DNA of 64,000 nucleotides from Microcoleus sp. FACHB-1515 (GCF_014696105.1 NZ_JACJPO010000011.1:1-64000), one strand, 5' to 3'. Positions 15,259 through 25,351 are shown, counted from the stretch's first letter. Made by a program: numbers and translations. The notes: generated by a model not told the origin, from the letters alone.

Positions 15259-17946
15259 CTAGGCGAAATAGTTGTTCGTGTTCAGCACTCCTGCGCTGGC
15301 ATCGCCGTTTCTCATGCGGATGCCCGTGACATCGGCCATCAAGTCGCGATCGACGCTGAAGCCCTTCGTGCCGTTGTTGACCGAAAGATACGTCTTGTTC
15401 TGCCAGGTGAAGAAGACGGCTTCGTTGGCGTTTAGCGCTTGACTGCCTTTGGCACGCTGATTTTTGTCGCGATAGGCAGAGCGAGCGGCAGCGGTCAGCG
15501 AACTGCCCTGCACTCGTCCGGCATTAAACAAACCACTGGGCTGCTCGCGAGTCGATCGATCGCCATCGTAGTCAAGCTGGAAGCGATCGCCCTGGGCAAA
15601 GCGGAAATCCGTGATGCGATCGAGGTTGGCAAGGCGCGATCCGGCCAAAGCGCTGCTCATTGACGCGCCGCTGTAGACAAACAAGTCAGCTCCCACACTA
15701 CCCGTCAGTCGATCGGCGTTGCCGTGCCCAATCAGCACATCGTCGCCGCCATTGCCAATCAGTCGATCGCGTCCGTCTGCGCCTTGCAGCACGTTATTGG
15801 CGTCTGTGCCCGTCAGCGTTTGATTGGTAGAACCACCCGGAGTTGAACCGCCGCCAGAACTGCCGCCAGAACCGCCGCCGGAACTGCCGCCGCCCGAAGT
15901 GCTGGTGCGAAATTCGACCGCACCGATGTCCGGTTTGGCGTCGCGAGTTTGGCCGAAAGCGTCAACGGTTGGTGCACCACTGACGCCCGCATCGATCGCC
16001 GGACTGCCCGCGAGCAGCGCATGAGTCAACAGGCCACTGCCGTTGTTTTGCAACGCGCCCAGTTTCGGATCGATGATGCGAATGTTGGCGGTTGCCGTGT
16101 TGTCGTTGAAGCGGTTGAACTGATTGCTGAGCAAACCGGGAAACTGAATGTTGCCGCCGCCGTTGGTTAATTCGCGGCTGGTTTGCTGGCGAATTTTCCA
16201 GTCGTTACCACCGTTGTCGGCGGTGTTGTTGGCAAAGATCGTGTTTTTGGCAGTAACGTTCGCGCCATCACTGGCCGACACGCCGCCGCCGACCCATCCG
16301 GCGCGGTTGTTGGCGATCGTCGTATTCAAAATCGTCGTTTGACCGTAGAGCGCCATGCCGCCGCCAACGCTGCTAAAATCCTGGCTCGTCGTGCGGTTGC
16401 CAGAAAAGGTGCTGTTGGTAATCGTCGTTGGTGCGTTCATCATCCACAAACCGCCGCCTTGCAGCGTCGCGGTGTTGTTTGCAAACGAGGAGCGATCGAT
16501 CGTCAAGCCGCGATTAACTTCGTTGCTCATCACAACCAAGCCGCCACCGTTGCCTTGATTAACGCCTTCGAGCGGCTGAACAGTGTTTTCAGTGAACTGG
16601 CTGCGCGAAATATCCACGCGATCTTGCCGACCTGTGAACAGATAGGCCGCACCGCCTTCGCGCTTGCCTTTGTTGCCCTGAAAGGTGCTTCCGGTAATCC
16701 GAATGCTGCCGGATGCTTCTTCGAGCGAACTGGCGCGATCGGCATAAACCGCGCCGCCATAGCCACGCAGAAAATCGTTCGGCTGACCGCTAGCAAAGCG
16801 AGCCGCCAAGGTGTTGTTGTTGATGAAGCGGGAATTTTCGATCGTCAGCTTGCCGTTCAGACTGTTGATCGCGCCGCCGTTGATGCCTTCGTTGTTGGTG
16901 AAGTCGCTGTTGCGGACGGTGAGACTGCGCGGCCCCCAAAAGGCGATCGCCCCCGCTCCGCGCTCATCGTTTCCGGCTGTCGCTTTGTTGGCGTTGAAGC
17001 GGCTGTTGGTGACGGTCACCGTGCCTTCAAAGGCGCTGAAAATCGCGCCACCGCCTTGATCGGCAACGTTGTTGTTGAACGTGACGTTCTCGATGTTGAG
17101 GACGCCCTGATGCGTGGTGCTGATTGCACCGCCGCGATCGCTCGTTTTGCCGTTCGCCAGCGTCAAATTGCGAACGTTGAGCGTTGTCGGCTGAACTGAT
17201 GTGGAGTTGAGCAGAAAAATTCGCGAACTATTGTTGCCGCTGATCGTCAGACCAGACGCGCCGCTGCCGTCGATCGTCAAATTCTTCCCGACTGGAATGC
17301 TAATTTCGCCGGACGTGAGCGTAATCGTTCGACCCTGCAAACTGCTGGCAAACCGAATCGTGTCGCCCGATCGCGCCTGAGCGATCGCGGCTCTGAGCGA
17401 TCCCGCCCCGCTGTCGTTGGTGTTGGTGACGGTGATATCTGCGAGGACACCTTGGAAACTGTCCGTCTGTAGTGCTTTTTGCGCCGTCACGGTTCCAATT
17501 TGCGCTTCCAGGTTCCAATCAGCACCGGGAGCGTTTCCGGTGAGGTTGGTGGAAGCAGCCACATCAGTTCCGGTTAACTGACTGAGGCGATCGATCAACT
17601 CGGTGCCATCGGCAGCCACATCGCAGCCAAACAGCAGCAGATCTCCGGTTTCGCTAAAGGCCGATCGCCACTGCTCAAGCTGACTGGCGTAGCTTTCCAG
17701 GCTTTCCGTATTCAGTTGCGCGGTTCCTAGCCGCAAACTTCCCGATGCGCCATGCGCGAAGATTTGCACGCTTTCGACGTTGCTGCGGCCTTGCAGGACT
17801 GACGTGATCTGAGCAATACCGTCTTGGGTAGAGTCGAGCAGGATCACTTCAACTCCGGGTGTGGCTCCCAGCATCAAGTGGCTGTCTGCAACGGCAGCAT
17901 CAACGAATGCGATCGAGTGGATCGCAGCAGCAGAAGTAGTTGTCAT
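15259..17946 (-). CDS. Large surface protein: DUF4347, beta-helix, RTX, bluetail-like C-terminus
   Basis: 895 aa. Domains in order: DUF4347-like about 10-165 (IAFVDAAVADSHLM, VQIFAHGASGSLRLG, LLLFGCDVAADGTE); a right-handed parallel beta-helix region about 170-690 with many Asn/Gly turns such as NSTFSGNRT and GGGLVVMS; a Gly/Ser linker about 690-715; RTX calcium-binding nonapeptides (GNGGDDVLIGHGNADRLTG); and a C-terminus with EAVFFTWQNKTYLSVN ending in NYFA, typical of bluetail-type putative surface proteins. No classical signal peptide, which suggests type I secretion via the C-terminus. Function is probably adhesion or cell-surface carbohydrate binding. No ABC/TolC exporter genes are adjacent. 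Confidence 0.85.
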   Translation of the reverse strand: MTTTSAAAIHSIAFVDAAVADSHLMLGATPGVEVILLDSTQDGIAQITSVLQGRSNVESVQIFAHGASGSLRLGTAQLNTESLESYASQLEQWRSAFSETGDLLLFGCDVAADGTELIDRLSQLTGTDVAASTNLTGNAPGADWNLEAQIGTVTAQKALQTDSFQGVLADITVTNTNDSGAGSLRAAIAQARSGDTIRFASSLQGRTITLTSGEISIPVGKNLTIDGSGASGLTISGNNSSRIFLLNSTSVQPTTLNVRNLTLANGKTSDRGGAISTTHQGVLNIENVTFNNNVADQGGGAIFSAFEGTVTVTNSRFNANKATAGNDERGAGAIAFWGPRSLTVRNSDFTNNEGINGGAINSLNGKLTIENSRFINNNTLAARFASGQPNDFLRGYGGAVYADRASSLEEASGSIRITGSTFQGNKGKREGGAAYLFTGRQDRVDISRSQFTENTVQPLEGVNQGNGGGLVVMSNEVNRGLTIDRSSFANNTATLQGGGLWMMNAPTTITNSTFSGNRTTSQDFSSVGGGMALYGQTTILNTTIANNRAGWVGGGVSASDGANVTAKNTIFANNTADNGGNDWKIRQQTSRELTNGGGNIQFPGLLSNQFNRFNDNTATANIRIIDPKLGALQNNGSGLLTHALLAGSPAIDAGVSGAPTVDAFGQTRDAKPDIGAVEFRTSTSGGGSSGGGSGGSSGGGSTPGGSTNQTLTGTDANNVLQGADGRDRLIGNGGDDVLIGHGNADRLTGSVGADLFVYSGASMSSALAGSRLANLDRITDFRFAQGDRFQLDYDGDRSTREQPSGLFNAGRVQGSSLTAAARSAYRDKNQRAKGSQALNANEAVFFTWQNKTYLSVNNGTKGFSVDRDLMADVTGIRMRNGDASAGVLNTNNYFA

Positions 17947-18589
17947 TCAAATTCCTCTAGGACTTTGTGCAGGTTCATGTCAGCAGCACAAAATTCAAGC
18001 GGCGATCGGCTGTGTTCACGTCTAGTCGATCGTTTGCCGTTGAGTTCTGCCTGATGACAGCGACTAGGGGCAAAAAGTCACGAAATGAACAAAAGAGTGA
18101 AACGAGCGAATGGTAGCGCGAGAACCCTGCTCAAAAGCGATACCCTTCGGGGGAAAGGAACGAAAAACTTGGTAGTGCAAACCTTTTGCAGCGCTGTGAT
18201 CTTCCTGGGAGGAGCGCAGAGGCACTTCATGAAACCTGCTTAGCCTTCAAGCTGCGCCAATCACAACGAATTTTTGACATAAGTGCCTAGTTTACGCAGA
18301 GCGACTGCCATTACAGCCGTCCGATTTAGGTCAGTCGTATCATGCCATGACCACCTGTCACAGGTAACGCAGGCTAGCCAGTTTAGAAATCGTCCATCCT
18401 TTCAAATGATTCCCAAAATCGATTGAGGAAACATAGCTGTGAACAGCTAAGCGTCACGGTCGAACCTTGTACGCTTTACCAGGTCGCAACAGAAAGTCAG
18501 GCAAAAACTTCTACTGATTAAATTTACTTTTAGTAATCTTGAAAATTGAGAACAAATATTAATCTAAGAATCAGAAGGAATAAGTATTG
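17947..18589. other. Long intergenic region, possible structured leader
   Basis: 643 bp without a gene. It is upstream of both the minus-strand surface-protein gene and the plus-strand 18590 gene, so it should carry divergent promoters. At 18143-18152 is a CCC-TTCG-GGG tetraloop hairpin embedded in a purine-rich stretch (18100-18230) that looks like structured RNA, but I could not match it to a known riboswitch. Confidence 0.4.
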
Positions 18590-18790
18590 ATGCTCAAGAA
18601 GTATTCCGTATTCATAGATACATTACAGGAATATAAGTTTTCACTCGAAAGTCAGATGAATTCAGCACCCGATCGCATTCCAGATAGCGTCAGCTACGAA
18701 ACGCTGTTCTACTACTGGCTCAACCGGACGTTTGCCGATTTTGAAGCTGAGCGTCAAAAAAAGCAAAACGATTCGCAGCAAAAAGACTAG
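18590..18790 (+). CDS. Small hypothetical protein
   Basis: 66 aa, charged and soluble: MLKKYSVFIDTLQEYKFSLE, then YETLFYYWLNRTFADFEAE and a Lys/Gln-rich tail. ATG 18590 has AGAAGGAA about 10 bases upstream, a good ribosome site; this supports it as a real gene despite its size. No domain recognised. It stands alone between a long upstream region and a convergent gene pair. Confidence 0.6.
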   Translation: MLKKYSVFIDTLQEYKFSLESQMNSAPDRIPDSVSYETLFYYWLNRTFADFEAERQKKQNDSQQKD

Positions 18791-18835
18791 ATTTTTTGGA
18801 CTGAAACAAAATAGTAGGTTCGTCGATCGAGCCTG

Positions 18836-19273
18836 CTATTTTGCCGTATTGGGATCGGTGAGCTTTTGAAACTGATTGGCTCCCGGCTGCGCCTGCGGTT
18901 CGCGCGTGTACCACCATGCCCACCCAATCAGAACAGCTTGAAAGGGCAGCCGTGCCCAGTACAGCGCGGGAATGTGTGGAACACCTTCGATCGCAATGGC
19001 ATTGACCGCCATGTTGATGTTGGCCGGAAAAACCGCGATAAACAGCGCAATCAATCCCCAAGCTGCCGCCTGACTCACCCAAGGAATCAGCAGGCCAAGT
19101 CCGCCTAAAATTTCAAAAAATCCGCTGAGATACACCAGCCCTAGCGGGTACGGCAGCATTCCGGGCACAATTCGCACATAGGGAATCGGCGTAAGGAAAT
19201 GCGTGGTTCCCACAATCACCAGCGCGATCGCCAGCGTGAAGCGTAGAATTTCTTTAATTCGAGATACGTTCAT
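18836..19273 (-). CDS. DoxX-like small membrane protein
   Basis: 145 aa with four hydrophobic segments (about 7-25, 45-65, 70-90 and 105-122). Seen: LRFTLAIALVIVGTTHFLTP, LVYLSGFFEILGGLGLLIP and FPANINMAVN, a pattern of the DoxX/DUF4267-type quinol-oxidase-related membrane family. The electron-transfer role is unproven for this subgroup. ATG 19273 is chosen; the open frame continues upstream through another gene and is not used. Four bases follow the upstream gene's stop, so they are translationally linked. Confidence 0.75.
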   Translation of the reverse strand: MNVSRIKEILRFTLAIALVIVGTTHFLTPIPYVRIVPGMLPYPLGLVYLSGFFEILGGLGLLIPWVSQAAAWGLIALFIAVFPANINMAVNAIAIEGVPHIPALYWARLPFQAVLIGWAWWYTREPQAQPGANQFQKLTDPNTAK

Positions 19274-19277
19274 AAAG

Positions 19278-19496
19278 CTACTGAACCGGGTAGGAAGCGT
19301 AGTAATCGGAATTGACAAACACTTTGAGGCGGCTAATTTCGGGCAGCAGGTGGTGCCGCAAGTTCCAGATGCGCGTGGCGTTGCGGTAGTCACGACAGAC
19401 AACGATAAGCTGTTTGGACTCATCAAATCGCACGGTTAGATTTTCCGGCTCCGGCAAGCGCGACAGCCACATAAAGGTGCGTTCTAGTCTGTCCAT
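19278..19496 (-). CDS. Small hypothetical protein upstream of DoxX-like gene
   Basis: 72 aa, no membrane segment: MDRLERTFMWLSRLPEPENL, then LIVVCRDYRNATRIWNLRHH and a VNSDYYASYPVQ end. The reading frame is compact and its stop is 4 bp before the DoxX-like start, arguing for a two-gene operon. The family is unknown to me. The overlapping extension of the DoxX frame in this region is rejected because it lacks DoxX-like sequence. Confidence 0.55.
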   Translation of the reverse strand: MDRLERTFMWLSRLPEPENLTVRFDESKQLIVVCRDYRNATRIWNLRHHLLPEISRLKVFVNSDYYASYPVQ

Positions 19497-19693
19497 AGGT
19501 TCATTAATCTTTGCTGGTTATGTTTCAATTTTGACCTGTGCGATCGATTGCCCTCACCATCCGCAGGTGAGAAACAAAACTGCAATTGGACAGAGATTTG
19601 GAGGCGCGATCGCAGCTTACCTACTTTTTTCCCAAACCCAACCTGGAAAACCGGAAGAACTGGGAACCGCAAGTCTAGCGAATTCTCCAGCCG

Positions 19694-22594
19694 CTACCTG
19701 TCAGATTCCACACTTTCTTCCAAAATTTCCACCGTTCCCGCTGCGCCGTCGATGCGGACGCGCTGCCCGTCTCGCAACCGCCGGGTTGCATCCTGAATAT
19801 CCATGACAGCAGGAATTTGATACTCACGAGCCACGATCGCCCCGTGCGACAGTCGCCCCCCGACTTCCGCAATCAAGCCAGCCGCCTGCGACAAAAGCGG
19901 CGACCAGCCTGCATCCGTGTAGGGCACAACCAGAATCGCGTTGGGCGGAACACTCGGCAGCATCTCGATCGAGCGCAACACGCAAACCCGCCCTTCCACC
20001 CAGCCCGGACTCGCCCCAATTCCTTTCAGTTGACCTTTGGCAGGTGCGATCGCGCCAGATAAGCGCATCGGCGGCTCGTTGCCGTAGACCAGAACAGGCA
20101 CTTCAAAAGTCCGATCGCGATCGAGTTGCGATCGCCGCTGGGCAATCAGGGCAGCAAAATTCTGTGGCGTTTTGACCAGTTGCCGCACTTCATCCAGCTT
20201 CAGGAAAAAGATATCACCGGATTCGAGCAATCCCTGGCGCTGAAACTGCTGCTCCAGCGCGACAAAGCTCCAGCGCAGTTCGGCCAGTAGGCGACTGTAA
20301 ACTCGGCTGACTTCGCCTTTCAGGTCAAGCCGCTGCTGAGGTTGACTGTTCGATCGAGAGATCTGAGATCGCGATGGCTGAGATCGCGATCGCGACGGCT
20401 GTTGCAACAATTGCACGAACAGATTCCAGACAATTTCCGGCTGTTCTTTCCAGGTCGGCACGGCGATGTCGGTCGCGACTTCACTGAGATAGCCGTACTC
20501 ATTCACGATCGCCTCAAATTCCTGCATCACCTGCGGCTGAGCCATCAACATCTCCTGCACCCGATCGATCGGCAGATTGGGCGGCAGCAGCAGGCGCGAT
20601 CGATCGGCCAGCGCTTCGAGCGATCGCAGCGAGGCGACTTCGGGCGTTTGGCTGTTGTCGAGATCAGCTTTCGATTTGCTGATTGCCTGCCGAAACGCGA
20701 GACTCAGCGGTGCAAGAATGCTGTAGTAGGTGGCGGGTCGCAGGTGTTCCAGGATGCGATCGATTCGCTCGATCAGTTGATTCGCCGTCAAGGTTTCCAG
20801 CGGTTCAGCGTCAAGATGGGCAAAGGCGGCATCGAACGAGGGGCGATCGCGCTGAAAGTCCTGAGGCAGTCGCCGTTCGCGTTGCCACAGCCTCAGCAGG
20901 CCGGGAATGTTTCGCAGCGTCGAGGCGATCGGCGGCTTGCTGAATTTTGCGCCACGTGTCAGGAATTCCAGACTTTCGGGCGGCAGACCCATCCGCAAAA
21001 AAATTTCGCCCAGCAGCGTGGCGTTGAAGTAGGCGGCGGAGTGGTGCAGCGTGGCGGTTTCCTCAAAGTCCAGGCCACGCGATCGCTTGCCCAGCACGAT
21101 CGAAAACACTTCGCCCCACACGCCGCAGGTGAGCGGACGATTGATCGACCAGGTGAGCGGCGGCAGGCGACCGGGGATCACTTCAGCGGCAATTTTGCGC
21201 GTCCAAATCGGAATCAGCGTTGTAATCGGGCGCGACTGCAACAGCCAAAGCTGCTGCCCGTCATAGCTCCACTCGATGTCCTGCGGAATGCCGTGAAAAC
21301 GGGCTTCCAGATGCCGAGCGAGATAGGCTACCTGACGAATAATCTGCGGCGGCACATCGCCTGCTCCCTCGATCGTCAACTCCATGCCGTCCGGCAAAAT
21401 CCAATCTGCATCGGGTTCGATCGCCTCGTCAATTTCAACCCGATACTGCTCCGGCGTCACCTGGCCGGACACAATTTGCTGAGGCGTTCCAGGCAAGGCT
21501 TCGATCGCGACTGCCGCCCCTTCACGGGCGGTTCCTACGGAGCGCTGCGCGAACGGATCGCGGCTAAAGGCCACACCCGAAAAAACGCCTTGAATCTGCT
21601 GCTGCACTAAAACCGCCATGCCGCCAGATTTGCTTGCTCGATCCTGCCGATACTGCACGGCGTTGGGCTGGCTGTAGGACGCTTGAACGCGCAAAATCGC
21701 CTGCTCCAGTGCCGCAGAACTCGTAATGTTGAGAATCGATTCGTACTGTCCGGCGGCTGACGCACCGATCGCATCTTCTCCGATCGCACTCGATCGAACG
21801 ACGACCGGAGCCGTTATCGTCGGCTGGACGCGATCGATCAAGGGAGCCGGATCGTCTCCGGACGGCAGCACCCATCCGGGCGGCACGGGATAGCCCCAAC
21901 TCCGCAACCGAGCCAAGGTTGCCGCTTTGGAGCCGACTTTTTCCGGTGGCAGCAATCGATCGAGGGAGAGCGATCGATCTCCGCGAAAGAAGCGAAACAT
22001 CCGCTGCGAACTCGCCTGCGAAGAAGAAGTAGAAAGATCAAGGTCGTCCGGCATATTTCGATAAATCCAGGCAAGCAGCAAACTTAAAATCACCGTTGCC
22101 GCAATTCTATCGCCCTCTGTTGGATGCCGTAGCGCAGTAATTAGCGGGATCAAAATCAAAACTGCATATTTTCCCTGCTGGCGATCGCGCCAAATTGTAA
22201 AGCTGACAAAGCTGATCAAAAAAATCAGCAGTGCGCCCGTCCAATCGTGCGTAATGTAGCCCCAAGTCACGTTTGTCGTGCCTGCTCCGCGTCCGATCGC
22301 ATAGCGGCCAATCACCAAAGCAATTAGCGCAATGATTTCCCAAACGGGAGCTTGAGGAAATAGCGATCGCGCCAGCAAAACGGCCACAATTCCCTTTAGC
22401 GCTTCCGACAGAATTGCCAGAATTCCTGCTAGCCGTCCGCCATGATAAAACGCTGCCGAAACGCTGATATTTCCGGTTCCAAGCTGAGCTAAATTGCGTT
22501 TGCTGAGCGCGATTATTAGCCAGCGAATCAGAGGCAAACCGCCCAAGAGCGGACAAATTAGAAGAATTAGCAGTGCGCCCAAAATTTGATTCAT
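19694..22594 (-). CDS. PlsY-like acyltransferase fused to a PEP-synthase-like region
   Basis: 966 aa. Residues about 1-185 are a multi-span membrane domain like glycerol-3-phosphate acyltransferase PlsY (LLICPLLGGLPLIRW, LGTGNISVSAAFYHGG, LSEALKGIVAVLLA). From about 220 follows a PPDK/PEP-synthase-type ATP-binding domain (KVGSKAATLARLRSWGYPVP, VVVRSSAIGEDAIGASAAGQ, DIEWSYDGQQLWLLQSRP). The C-terminus is a PEP-utiliser swivelling domain with GGRLSHGAIVAREYQIPAV, where the His would carry phosphate. ATG 22594 is chosen over an in-frame TTG at 22606. A Ser/Arg/Gln-rich low-complexity patch near 750-765 is encoded by iterated GATCGCGA. Role inferred: membrane lipid acylation tied to a phosphotransfer module; unproven. 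Confidence 0.8.
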   Translation of the reverse strand: MNQILGALLILLICPLLGGLPLIRWLIIALSKRNLAQLGTGNISVSAAFYHGGRLAGILAILSEALKGIVAVLLARSLFPQAPVWEIIALIALVIGRYAIGRGAGTTNVTWGYITHDWTGALLIFLISFVSFTIWRDRQQGKYAVLILIPLITALRHPTEGDRIAATVILSLLLAWIYRNMPDDLDLSTSSSQASSQRMFRFFRGDRSLSLDRLLPPEKVGSKAATLARLRSWGYPVPPGWVLPSGDDPAPLIDRVQPTITAPVVVRSSAIGEDAIGASAAGQYESILNITSSAALEQAILRVQASYSQPNAVQYRQDRASKSGGMAVLVQQQIQGVFSGVAFSRDPFAQRSVGTAREGAAVAIEALPGTPQQIVSGQVTPEQYRVEIDEAIEPDADWILPDGMELTIEGAGDVPPQIIRQVAYLARHLEARFHGIPQDIEWSYDGQQLWLLQSRPITTLIPIWTRKIAAEVIPGRLPPLTWSINRPLTCGVWGEVFSIVLGKRSRGLDFEETATLHHSAAYFNATLLGEIFLRMGLPPESLEFLTRGAKFSKPPIASTLRNIPGLLRLWQRERRLPQDFQRDRPSFDAAFAHLDAEPLETLTANQLIERIDRILEHLRPATYYSILAPLSLAFRQAISKSKADLDNSQTPEVASLRSLEALADRSRLLLPPNLPIDRVQEMLMAQPQVMQEFEAIVNEYGYLSEVATDIAVPTWKEQPEIVWNLFVQLLQQPSRSRSQPSRSQISRSNSQPQQRLDLKGEVSRVYSRLLAELRWSFVALEQQFQRQGLLESGDIFFLKLDEVRQLVKTPQNFAALIAQRRSQLDRDRTFEVPVLVYGNEPPMRLSGAIAPAKGQLKGIGASPGWVEGRVCVLRSIEMLPSVPPNAILVVPYTDAGWSPLLSQAAGLIAEVGGRLSHGAIVAREYQIPAVMDIQDATRRLRDGQRVRIDGAAGTVEILEESVESDR

Positions 22595-22688
22595 TTGGTA
22601 TGGCAATCAAGCGTGGCGATCGAACCGTTAGCAGTATTTTACGAAACAGCCGATATTCTACAAAAACTAGTGGCGATCGTGCTGAGGT

Positions 22689-23546
22689 TCAAGCAACTGA
22701 CGATTTTTGAAACATCCGCACCAGTAAGCCATGCTTGGGCGCAAAAATCATTGTGGCAACAAACAGCAGCGTTTGCAGGACGACAATACAGCCGCCCGTT
22801 GAGGCATCCAGATGAAAACTAATGTAGGTTCCTAAAATGCTGGAAACTACTCCAAAAAACATCGCAATCAGCATCATTCGATCGAATCGATCGCTCAGTA
22901 GATAGGCGATCGCACCGGGAGTAATCAGCATTGCAACAACCAAAATGACGCCCACTGCTTGCAGCGCTACGACGATCGTTAAAGACAGCAAAGTCAGCAG
23001 AATGTAGTAGAGTGCGGTGATGTTCAGACCGATCGATCGAGCATGGGTTGGGTCAAAGCAAAACAGCAGCAGATCTTTTCGCAAAATCAAAACGGTAATC
23101 AGTGTGAATGAGCCAATCACAAAGGTTTGAATCAGATCAGAAGTGGGAATTCCTAACACATTGCCGAACAAAATGTGCATTAGATCAACATTGGTGGGAT
23201 TTTTTGAAATCAGAACTAAACCAAGCGCAAAAAATCCGGTGAAGACTAAGCCGATTACTGTGTCTTCTTTGATGCGGGTTTTGGATTTGATAAAACCGAT
23301 CGCCAGAACAGAACCTACACCAAACACAAATGCACCTAGCGCAAACGGCAAATTCAAAATATAGGCCAGCACCACTCCAGGCGTAACAGAATGAGCAACC
23401 GCATCGCCCATCAATGCCCAACCTTTCAGCGTCATGTAGCAAGACAAAACCGCGCAAACTAAGCCGACAAACGCGCTCATCAGTACAGCTTTGATCATGA
23501 ATTCATATTGAAGCGGTGCAACGAGCCATTCTGCGATCGCGTTCAT
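22689..23546 (-). CDS. mntB: Manganese/zinc ABC transporter permease
   Basis: 285 aa, about eight membrane helices. ABC-3 family permease. Seen: FVGLVCAVLSCYMTLKGWAL, MGDAVAHSVTPGVVLAYIL and AVGVILVVAMLITPGAIAYL. ATG 23546 is chosen by domain start (MNAIAEWLVAPLQYEFM), 7 bp after the mntA stop. Last gene of mntC-mntA-mntB. The strict C-A-B order matches the manganese transporter of Synechocystis. Confidence 0.9.
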   Translation of the reverse strand: MNAIAEWLVAPLQYEFMIKAVLMSAFVGLVCAVLSCYMTLKGWALMGDAVAHSVTPGVVLAYILNLPFALGAFVFGVGSVLAIGFIKSKTRIKEDTVIGLVFTGFFALGLVLISKNPTNVDLMHILFGNVLGIPTSDLIQTFVIGSFTLITVLILRKDLLLFCFDPTHARSIGLNITALYYILLTLLSLTIVVALQAVGVILVVAMLITPGAIAYLLSDRFDRMMLIAMFFGVVSSILGTYISFHLDASTGGCIVVLQTLLFVATMIFAPKHGLLVRMFQKSSVA

Positions 23547-23553
23547 ACTGCTC

Positions 23554-24306
23554 CTACGGATTGGGATTCGACTGAATTTTTGGTATTGCGCCACCAAAGG
23601 TACGATTCAAATTTTCCTGGGTAAATACTTCGTTTGTCGCACCATAAGCTAAAACGGTTTGGTTGATGAAGACAACCTGATCGCAAAAGGTTGAAACCGA
23701 ACTGAGATCGTGCGTCGAAATTAAAATCGTGTGGCCTCGATCGCGCAGTTCCATCAACAGTTGAATAATCGCTTTTTCAGTCTTGACATCAACGCCCGTA
23801 AATGGTTCATCTAACAGCATCACGGTTCCCTGCTGTGCCAGGGCGCGAGCTAGAAATGCCCGCTTTTTTTGTCCGCCTGAGAGTTCTCCAATTTGACGAT
23901 CGCGAAACTGCGTCATCTGCACACGATCGAGGCTTTCAGCGACAACGCGGCGATCGATCGATCGGGGAATTCTCAACAAATTCATGTGTCCATAGCGTCC
24001 CATCATGACGACATCCGAGACACTAACCGGAAAATTCCAGTCCACTTCTTCTGCTTGCGGCACGTAGGCAACCAGTCCCCGTTTTTGCGCCGATCGAATT
24101 GGCAGACCATTGATTAAAACTCGTCCAGTTGAGGGCGTGATGAAGCCCATGATTGCTTTGAATAAAGTTGATTTGCCGCTGCCGTTCATGCCGACTAAAC
24201 TGGCGATCGTGCCTTCGCTGAGCGATAGCGTTGCACCGTGCAAAGCGATTTTGCCGTTATAGTCAACCGTGACGTTTTCAACTTCAATGCTGGCTTGACG
24301 ATCCAC
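23554..24306 (-). CDS. mntA: Manganese ABC transporter ATP-binding protein
   Basis: 250 aa. Walker [11 protein letters not shown]-loop region [13 protein letters not shown] (typical of Mn/Zn/Fe ABC-3 ATPases), signature [15 protein letters not shown], Walker B VMLLDEPF and H-loop STHDL. It starts with GTG two bases after the mntC TAA, indicating translational coupling. The DWNFPV segment and gene order favour manganese over zinc. Confidence 0.93.
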   Translation of the reverse strand: MDRQASIEVENVTVDYNGKIALHGATLSLSEGTIASLVGMNGSGKSTLFKAIMGFITPSTGRVLINGLPIRSAQKRGLVAYVPQAEEVDWNFPVSVSDVVMMGRYGHMNLLRIPRSIDRRVVAESLDRVQMTQFRDRQIGELSGGQKKRAFLARALAQQGTVMLLDEPFTGVDVKTEKAIIQLLMELRDRGHTILISTHDLSSVSTFCDQVVFINQTVLAYGATNEVFTQENLNRTFGGAIPKIQSNPNP

Positions 24307-24308
24307 AA

Positions 24309-25289
24309 TTAGCTCCCTTGCAGTCCTTGAATTAAAGTGCTGACGTTGTATTCCAAAAGCTTGAGATAGGTTGGTGCGTTGCCGCTTGCATCAGTCAAAG
24401 AATCGACATAAAATACGCCACCAAATTTGGCTCCGCCTTCCTGGGCGACTTGCTTTTGAGCTTCTGGATTGACGGTACTTTCACAAAAGACGACTGGAAC
24501 CTGATTCGATTTCACTTGATCGATCGCACGTCGAATTTGCTGGGGTGTTCCTTCATGTTCAGAATTCACTGCCCATAGATAAATTTCTTTCAGGTTGTAG
24601 TCTCGAATCAGGTAGGTAAATGCTCCCTCACAGGTTGCCATGTATCGCTGATCTTCGGGCAGTTGAGCTAGTTCCGTTCGCAATTTTTGATCGATCGCTT
24701 CAATTTGCTGACTGTAAGCTTTCGCATTCGCGCTGTAGGTTGCTGCATTTGCCGGATCGATTTCGCTCAGCGCTTTGCGAATGTTTTCCACATAAATCAA
24801 AGCATTTTGTGGCGACATCCAGGCATGGGGATTTGGACGATTCTGATAGTTTCCTTCGGCAATGGCGATCGCTTCAATTCCCTCACTAATTGTCACGTTG
24901 GGCACATCATTTAAGCTGCCGTAAAATCGTTCTGCCCAGCGCTCCAAACCCAATCCATTATCCAAGATTAAATCGGCTTGTTGCGCTCTGATTAAATCGC
25001 TCGGCGTCGGTTCGTAGTCGTGAATTTCTGCTCCCGGTTTTGTTAGAGACTCGACGATCGCTCGATCGCCCGCGACGTTTCGCGCCATGTCTGCAATCAC
25101 GGTAAACGTGGTGAGAATTACTTTTTTCTCTTGCGTCTGCGGACTTTGAGCGGCGTTCGTTGCGTTGGTCGTAGCAGGCTCTGCTGTAGGATTGCTTTGA
25201 GTGCAGCTTGTCAAACAGAAAGTGGCTAGAAGTGCAGCGATCGCCCACCGACAAGTCGTTCGCTGCAAAACAGCTTTCGATCGAGTCAT
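24309..25289 (-). CDS. mntC: Manganese-binding lipoprotein of ABC transporter
   Basis: 326 aa. Signal peptide with lipobox LTSC at about 25-28, then a Thr/Ala/Gln linker. Cluster A-I solute-binding fold with metal ligands in DYEPTPSD (His before it), [16 protein letters not shown] and an Asp near VDSL. First gene of the operon. In cyanobacteria MntC supplies Mn for photosystem II. Its upstream 156 bp carry two TTTTCAT direct repeats one helical turn apart. Confidence 0.93.
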   Translation of the reverse strand: MTRSKAVLQRTTCRWAIAALLATFCLTSCTQSNPTAEPATTNATNAAQSPQTQEKKVILTTFTVIADMARNVAGDRAIVESLTKPGAEIHDYEPTPSDLIRAQQADLILDNGLGLERWAERFYGSLNDVPNVTISEGIEAIAIAEGNYQNRPNPHAWMSPQNALIYVENIRKALSEIDPANAATYSANAKAYSQQIEAIDQKLRTELAQLPEDQRYMATCEGAFTYLIRDYNLKEIYLWAVNSEHEGTPQQIRRAIDQVKSNQVPVVFCESTVNPEAQKQVAQEGGAKFGGVFYVDSLTDASGNAPTYLKLLEYNVSTLIQGLQGS

Positions 25290-25351
25290 GACTCTTCTTC
25301 CATTATCAAAAGTTGAATTTCTTTTTAGAATACATCAGTTCGATTCAAAAA

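Noticed and set aside
16183-17199. 338-codon frame opposite the beta-helix protein
   Set aside because: Antisense shadow of a repetitive GC-rich coding sequence.
20342-21610. 422-codon frame opposite the PlsY fusion
   Set aside because: Shadow frame of the real gene; very Arg/Gln-rich and no start signal.
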